From an uncultured Eubacterium sp. (GTDB lineage Bacteria; Bacillota; Clostridia; Oscillospirales; Acutalibacteraceae): a DNA stretch of 10,373 nt. Within the stretch, counting starts at the first letter, position 1; each line of letters opens with the position of its first letter. The notes beneath the pieces are model-generated. The model made no database searches and was not told the DNA's origin. It was given only the letters and a program-made list of their open reading frames with translations. Position numbers and translations under genes: made by a program. Shown piece by piece: positions 6,770 through 10,373 of the stretch. The stretch lies in assembly GCA_905233805.1 (NCBI GenBank), contig CAJOER010000078.1, positions 1 to 10,373 of the forward strand, read 5' to 3'.

Positions 6770-7584
6770 AAAGTAAAACATCTCCGTTATCAAAGCTCTA
6801 TATGCTTTTGATATTCTTCTTTTTATACGCGCCCATAATTGTAATGACGGCATTTTCCTTCAATAAGTCGTCAAGCACCTACCAGATGAACGGACTGTCT
6901 AACTACTGGTGGATAAGAATGTTCAACGACGGGGCTGCTATGTCAGCGCTTAAAAACACGTTAATTCTTGCAGTTGCAACAACCGTATTTTCTACAATCC
7001 TCGGTATTCTTGCAGCCGTAGGACTCTTTGAAACTAAGCACAAGCTCTACAAACGTTCTATGATGACGGTTACAAATATCCCGCTTATGAACCCCGAAAT
7101 TGTTACGGGTATTTCAATGATGCTGCTTTTCGTATTTGCGGGAACAATTATTCACAAAAGTGAAGTACTCGGTTTTACCACCCTATTAATAGCGCATATC
7201 ACCTTCTGTCTTCCCTATGTTATTCTTAACGTTATACCTAAATTAAGACAGTTTGATATGAACATATATGAGGCTGCGCTTGATTTGGGCTGTAAGCCGT
7301 TTAAAGCGTTCATTAAAGTAGTAATGCCCGAAATACTGAGCGGAATAATCACGGGCGCTGTAATGTCTTTTACACTGTCTCTTGACGATTTCATAATCTC
7401 GTACTTTACAAACGGACCGTCGTTCCAGACGCTTCCCATATACATATTCTCGCTTACAAAAAAGAGAGTTAAACCCGATATGTTCTCGCTTTCAACTCTT
7501 ATGTTTGTAGTAATTCTCCTGCTTCTCGTACTTATGAACGCAGCGCAGAGCAGAGCCGAGAAAAAGGAGGAAAAGCGCATATGA
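6766..7584 (+). CDS. potC: Spermidine/putrescine ABC importer, permease subunit C
   Basis: 272 residues, the second permease, forming the channel heterodimer with PotB. Helices lie at about 11-31, 64-88, 103-128, 136-158, 190-212 and 241-258. The EAA loop is YEAALDLGCKPFKAFIKVVM (168-187), and LSLDDFIISYFTNGP (204-218) is a diagnostic PotC stretch. ATG 6766 has GGAGGTG seven bases ahead and shares ATGA with the potB stop. The 3' end overlaps potD in the same way, and the basic tail (EKKEEKRI) is encoded by the sequence that carries potD's GGAGG site. Nothing in it is unusual. Confidence 0.95.
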   Translation: MKSKTSPLSKLYMLLIFFFLYAPIIVMTAFSFNKSSSTYQMNGLSNYWWIRMFNDGAAMSALKNTLILAVATTVFSTILGILAAVGLFETKHKLYKRSMMTVTNIPLMNPEIVTGISMMLLFVFAGTIIHKSEVLGFTTLLIAHITFCLPYVILNVIPKLRQFDMNIYEAALDLGCKPFKAFIKVVMPEILSGIITGAVMSFTLSLDDFIISYFTNGPSFQTLPIYIFSLTKKRVKPDMFSLSTLMFVVILLLLVLMNAAQSRAEKKEEKRI

Positions 7585-8852
7585 AAAAGCTAATTTCTCT
7601 TTTATTATCTGCATTGTTGATTTTTTGCATCTGCTCACCTGCTATTTATGCTTATGCAGACGGTTACTTTTCCAAAGAGCAAAAGGAATACTATAAAAAC
7701 CTCGGTTTAAAAGGAACTACGATTAACGTATATAACTGGGGCGATTATATTTCAGACGGCTCGGACGGGACTATGAACGTAGTTAAGGAATTTGAAAAGC
7801 TGACCGGTGCTAAGGTGAACTATTCAAATTTCGAGTCAAATGAAAATATGTATTCAAAGCTCCTCGGCGGCGGCGTATCATATGACGTTATTGTTCCTTC
7901 GGATTATATGGTTGAGCGTCTTATAGATGAAAATATGCTTCTTGAGCTTGACTATTCCAATATTCCGAATTATGAAAAATATATCCGCGACGATTGCAGA
8001 AATCTGTATTTTGACCCGGAGCAGAAATACTCGGTATGCTTTATGACCTGCACTACGGCGCTGATTTACAACAAAAAGCTTGTAAAAGGTACTCCCGATT
8101 CGTGGAAAGTGCTCTGGGATTCTCAGTATAAAAACAAGGTTCTTATGTTTAATAATTCACGCGACGCGTTTGCTATTGCACAGTTCGTACTCGGCCAGGA
8201 TTTAAATACGACCGACGAACAGGACTGGGTTAAAGCCGCCGAGCTGCTTGCTAAGCAGAAGGACGAAGTAAACCCAGTATACGTAATGGACGAAGTATTC
8301 AACCTTATGGAATCGGGCGAATATGCTTTTGCGACCTACTATGCCGGCGACTACGAGCTTATGATTGAAAACAATGAAGACCTCGGTTTTTGTTTTCCTA
8401 AGGAAGGCGTAAACAACTTTTATGATGCGCTTTGTATTCCCGAATGTGCTCAGAATAAAAAAGGCGCCGAGGCGTTCATTAATTTTATGATGGAACCTGA
8501 GGTATCCTTTGAAAACGAAGAATACATCTACTATGCCTCAGCAAACAAGACCGTTCACGAAAACGAGGAGTCATCCCTTTATGAGAGCGAGGCCGTTTAC
8601 CCTACAGAAAAGCCTGAAGGTCAGGTATTTAAAAATCTTCCGCAAAACATACTTGAACTTGAAAACAGGCTTTGGGGACAGGTTAAAAGCGGTCAGCTCA
8701 GTACGGAAAGCAAAAAACAGGAAAAGAAGATATATATAATATCTTTGATAATTTCCGTTATTGTAATACTGATGCTGATTATAAGTTTAATTAAAAGAAA
8801 AATGAAAGGCAAAGAACAGGATATAAGTGAATTATATGGAACAGCAGATTAA
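7581..8852 (+). CDS. potD: Polyamine-binding protein with a C-terminal membrane anchor
   Basis: 423 residues; typical PotD is about 350. The protein captures polyamines outside the cell and hands them to PotB-PotC. It starts with a signal peptide (1-26, possible cleavage after AYA 24-26) but lacks a lipobox: C16 and C18 do not follow the needed pattern. The type 1 periplasmic-binding fold follows: INVYNWGDYISDG (48-60), VIVPSDYMVERL (103-114), SRDAFAIAQFVLG (193-205), FPKEGVNNFYDALCIP (272-287) and KGAEAFINFMMEP (294-306). Residues 384-404 are a hydrophobic helix followed by KRKMKGK, which would anchor the protein by its C-terminus with the tail inside. ATG 7581 has GGAGG ten bases ahead and overlaps potC by ATGA. 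Confidence 0.93.
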   Translation: MKKLISLLLSALLIFCICSPAIYAYADGYFSKEQKEYYKNLGLKGTTINVYNWGDYISDGSDGTMNVVKEFEKLTGAKVNYSNFESNENMYSKLLGGGVSYDVIVPSDYMVERLIDENMLLELDYSNIPNYEKYIRDDCRNLYFDPEQKYSVCFMTCTTALIYNKKLVKGTPDSWKVLWDSQYKNKVLMFNNSRDAFAIAQFVLGQDLNTTDEQDWVKAAELLAKQKDEVNPVYVMDEVFNLMESGEYAFATYYAGDYELMIENNEDLGFCFPKEGVNNFYDALCIPECAQNKKGAEAFINFMMEPEVSFENEEYIYYASANKTVHENEESSLYESEAVYPTEKPEGQVFKNLPQNILELENRLWGQVKSGQLSTESKKQEKKIYIISLIISVIVILMLIISLIKRKMKGKEQDISELYGTAD

Positions 8853-9462
8853 ATGCGCCGTATTTGATTTGGACGGCACGCTCATAAACACCATAACCGA
8901 TTTAGGCAACGCCTGCGACTTTCTTATCGGCAAGTACGGATTTTGCGCCCACTGGAGCGAGGACGACTATAAACGCTTCGTCGGCAACGGAAACAGAAAG
9001 CTTGTTGAAAGAGGTAAACAAGTACTCGAAGAATTTTTTGAATACTACAATGAACACAGCCTTGATAATACAAAGGCATACGACGGAATAAAAGAGCAGC
9101 TTGAACTCCTTAAAGAAAAAGGAATTAAGCTTGCAGTTGTAACAAACAAAAATGAACCCGCTGCAATTCATATAGTTGAATACATATTCGGCAAAGGCAC
9201 GTTTGACGTTATAATAGGCCAGAGAGACGGCCTCCCCGTCAAGCCTGCGCCCGACGGCGTATATCTTGCCCTTGAAGAGATGGAATGCACGAAGGAAGAG
9301 GCACTCTATTTCGGCGACAGCAACGTCGATATTATGACGGCAAAAAATGCAGGAGTTGAAGTAGTCGGCGTAACCTGGGGATTCCGTTCCTTTGAAGAGC
9401 TTTTCGCAGAAGGACCTGACATTATTATTGACGAGCCCAAATACATTTCAAGTCTGTTTTAA
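8827..9462 (+). CDS. HAD-family phosphatase, phosphoglycolate phosphatase-like
   Basis: 211 residues from GTG 8827 (AGGA five bases ahead); ATG 8836 in the same frame is the alternative. It is a cytoplasmic haloacid dehalogenase-type hydrolase. Motif I is FDLDGTL (13-19; nucleophile D14, acid D16), motif II T106 in VVTNK, motif III K139 in KPAP and motif IV GDSNVD (163-168), so all catalytic residues are there. FVGNGNRKLVERG (51-63) is the typical Gph/PpaX cap entry, but about 20 residues that usually follow seem missing, giving a small cap. It overlaps potD by 26 bases, so it is cotranscribed with the polyamine importer; the functional link is unclear. The substrate cannot be fixed from sequence: phosphoglycolate, pyrophosphate or a sugar phosphate are all possible. 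Confidence 0.85.
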   Translation: MNYMEQQIKCAVFDLDGTLINTITDLGNACDFLIGKYGFCAHWSEDDYKRFVGNGNRKLVERGKQVLEEFFEYYNEHSLDNTKAYDGIKEQLELLKEKGIKLAVVTNKNEPAAIHIVEYIFGKGTFDVIIGQRDGLPVKPAPDGVYLALEEMECTKEEALYFGDSNVDIMTAKNAGVEVVGVTWGFRSFEELFAEGPDIIIDEPKYISSLF

Positions 9463-9495
9463 AAAACCGCTCAGTGAATCACTGAGCGGTTTTTT
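9461..9495. terminator. Strong bidirectional terminator between converging genes
   Basis: AAAAAACCGCTCAGTG, loop AAT, CACTGAGCGGTTTTTT: a 10-base GC-rich stem (9467-9476 with 9480-9489) flanked by A and T runs. It works in both directions and ends the pot-HAD operon on the plus strand and the ATP-grasp gene on the minus strand. The HAD stop (9460-9462) touches its left arm, and the ATP-grasp stop (9481-9479) lies inside the hairpin. Confidence 0.93.
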
Positions 9496-9700
9496 TAATA
9501 ATATATCCGGCGTATTTCTCCGCCACATTAATTTTTGTTGCATTTTCAAAAGCATAGAAAAACGCATTTGAATTGACTTCACATATAACGGGTCCGTTTT
9601 TCCCGAACAGTACATCAATCCCGCAGTAGTCAAGTTTAAGAATTTCGGCAACTTTAATTGCAAGTTCTTTCATTTCATCACTGAGTTCATAAGGTTCTCC
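9479..9700 (-). CDS. RimK-like ATP-grasp ligase, C-terminal fragment
   Basis: About 73 C-terminal residues remain, reading from roughly GEPYELSDEMKELAIKVA to the stop. This is the end of the ATP-grasp fold of RimK-type amino acid ligases, which join an amino acid to a carboxyl group with ATP. Visible marks are LDYCGIDVLFGKNGP, carrying a likely metal-binding Asp, then ICEVNSNAFF with the conserved Glu and Asn that bind magnesium, and INVAEKYAGYI near the end. The upstream two thirds of the gene are missing because the sequence switches to unrelated Bacteroidota DNA at about 9685-9700. A frame from TTG 9709 is open, but its first few codons come from the foreign side and have no ribosome site. 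It is convergent with the HAD gene across the shared terminator. The substrate is unknown. Confidence 0.82.
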   Translation of the reverse strand, partial: GEPYELSDEMKELAIKVAEILKLDYCGIDVLFGKNGPVICEVNSNAFFYAFENATKINVAEKYAGYIIKKTAQ

Positions 9701-10293
9701 GACAGCCAATAACGGTTTTTCTTGTCTTCGAACGATTTCCAGCCAGTATAGCTTGAGCTTTGCGCCGTTGAGACAATCTTTTGCGCCTTTTCAAAATAAG
9801 GCGTGCCGCCAAGTTTCGAGAACGAATCGTAGTCGAAGCCTAGGATTATGTATATGTAGTACGCCACAAGCGATGTCAGTTCGCTGTGCGAGTTCTCATC
9901 AAAAGTCAGTGTCTCGCCTTCGCTATATTTGAACTGGACGTTGCGGTCGAGAATGTTGAGCATAGGACTTTCGTAACCGGTGCCATATACAGGTCGGCTC
10001 GAAACAACCTGCATTGTGGCCTTAAACTCATCGGTATAAACCTCTTTTGTTATGGTAATCAGAATGTTACATTTGATGCGTTCCTCGGACTTGAACACAT
10101 TGTTTGTCCAAGTCTGATTCGATGCGAACTCAGTAAGCGCCTTCTGCATCTCCTCAAATTTGCTGGTGTTGGCGCCTTGTAACTGGCTGTAGTTTACCTG
10201 AATTCTGATATCAAGTTCTTGTGCCACAGCTATTTGTGCAACAAAAAGCAATAGACAGATTGCCGAAAGCAATATTTTTACCGCAGTTCTCAT
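9670..10293 (-). CDS. DUF4835 family protein (PorD-like), C-terminally truncated
   Basis: The open frame gives 207 residues, of which about 203 are native; the last four (SVMK) are read from the Clostridia side. Family members are near 290-300 residues, so the final third is lost. A signal peptide covers 1-24 (LLSAICLLLFVAQIAVA then QELDI), so the protein is exported. Family-specific stretches include NQTWTNNVFKSEERIKCNI (59-77), MQVVSSRPVYGTGYESP (94-110), LVAYYIYIILGFDYDSF (142-158), GGTPYFEKAQKIV (162-174) and GWKSFEDKKNRYWLSENLMN (184-203). This family is found in Bacteroidota only, as far as I know, and has been annotated as type IX secretion protein PorD; the role is poorly defined. The ATG overlaps the coaBC stop (ATGA), the usual neighbour in that phylum. 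Confidence 0.85.
   Translation of the reverse strand: MRTAVKILLSAICLLLFVAQIAVAQELDIRIQVNYSQLQGANTSKFEEMQKALTEFASNQTWTNNVFKSEERIKCNILITITKEVYTDEFKATMQVVSSRPVYGTGYESPMLNILDRNVQFKYSEGETLTFDENSHSELTSLVAYYIYIILGFDYDSFSKLGGTPYFEKAQKIVSTAQSSSYTGWKSFEDKKNRYWLSENLMNSVMK
9685..9700. other. Chimeric junction between Clostridia and Bacteroidota sequence
   Basis: Within these bases (minus strand GGAGAACCTTATGAAC) both reading frames make sense: SENLMN for the DUF4835 protein and GEPYE for the ATP-grasp protein. To the right only the DUF4835 frame is family-like; to the left only the ATP-grasp frame is. Two unrelated genes are thus each cut at the same point. The exact breakpoint cannot be set because the shared stretch hides it. 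Confidence 0.85.
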
Positions 10294-10373
10294 TTGTTGA
10301 GGCAGGCAATCAGTTGGTTGACAATGTCGTTGGCAACTTCCAACTTGTTTTTTGTCGGATATTCAATCTTTTC
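10290..10373 (-). CDS. coaBC: Phosphopantothenoylcysteine decarboxylase/synthetase, last 27 codons
   Basis: The fragment reads EKIEYPTKNKLEVANDIVNQ and ends LIACLNK before a TGA that overlaps the DUF4835 ATG. The wording 'K.EVA..IV' near the end is like the C-terminus of Bacteroidota CoaBC (Dfp), which makes 4'-phosphopantetheine in coenzyme A synthesis. The call leans on the known gene order coaBC then DUF4835 (then recN) in Bacteroidota, because 27 residues carry little signal by themselves. Confidence 0.65.
   Translation of the reverse strand, partial: EKIEYPTKNKLEVANDIVNQLIACLNK

Noticed and set aside
7581..7660. PotD as a lipoprotein through C16 or C18
   Set aside because: The residues before these cysteines (I-F and F-C-I) do not fit the lipobox pattern of a small residue at -1; an AYA signal peptidase I site fits better.
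9479..10293. A natural fusion of a DUF4835 protein with an ATP-grasp domain
   Set aside because: The two proteins are in different frames across the junction, the DUF4835 frame stops after four foreign codons, and each family is truncated at the same base range.
9685..10373. Horizontal transfer from Bacteroidota into the Clostridia genome
   Set aside because: No mobile-element genes, repeats or attachment site at the boundary and both flanking genes are housekeeping-type and broken; a chimera explains this more simply. Read data could overturn this.

Overview
The window is a stretch of a low-GC, endospore-forming Clostridia genome (positions 1 to about 9690), most plausibly an uncultured gut Oscillospirales/Ruminococcaceae-like organism. 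It is joined at its right end to about 680 bases of Bacteroidota (probably Bacteroidales) sequence. The Clostridia placement rests on a two-gene dipicolinate synthase (dpaA-dpaB), strong GGAGG-type ribosome binding sites, several TTG starts and the protein sequence style. The Bacteroidota placement rests on a DUF4835 (PorD-like) gene sitting directly behind the end of a CoaBC gene.

Layout, left to right. (1) Minus strand, 1-179: the 5' end of a polyprenyl-phosphate sugar-phosphate transferase with its own good promoter. (2) Minus strand, 251-3301: a tightly coupled operon murC > CYTH-domain protein > FliB-like Cys-rich protein, closed by a hairpin that contains the last stop codon. (3) Plus strand, 3449-4695: dpaA-dpaB, which make the spore-core dipicolinic acid, diverging from murC across a 147-base gap with a sigma-K-like promoter candidate. 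(4) Plus strand, 4810-9462: potA-potB-potC-potD, a complete spermidine/putrescine ABC importer, followed by an overlapping HAD phosphatase gene. All junctions overlap (11, 4, 4 and 26 bases), so this is one transcription unit with a clear promoter, ended by a strong bidirectional terminator at 9461-9495. (5) Minus strand, 9479 to about 9700: the 3' end of a RimK-like ATP-grasp gene. (6) Minus strand, about 9685-10373: a DUF4835 gene lacking its C-terminal third, and the last 27 codons of coaBC.

No single new system is evident; the core is housekeeping, sporulation and transport. The points worth a second look are the cross-phylum junction near 9685-9700 (almost certainly an assembly or library chimera), a PotD that seems held to the membrane by a C-terminal helix instead of a lipid, a short DpaA with a candidate sigma-K promoter, a FliB-like gene in a cell-wall operon with no flagellar gene nearby, and two genes whose stop codons lie inside their terminator hairpins. 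No tRNA, rRNA, CRISPR array, insertion sequence or known riboswitch was recognised, and no stretch over 300 bases is without a gene.
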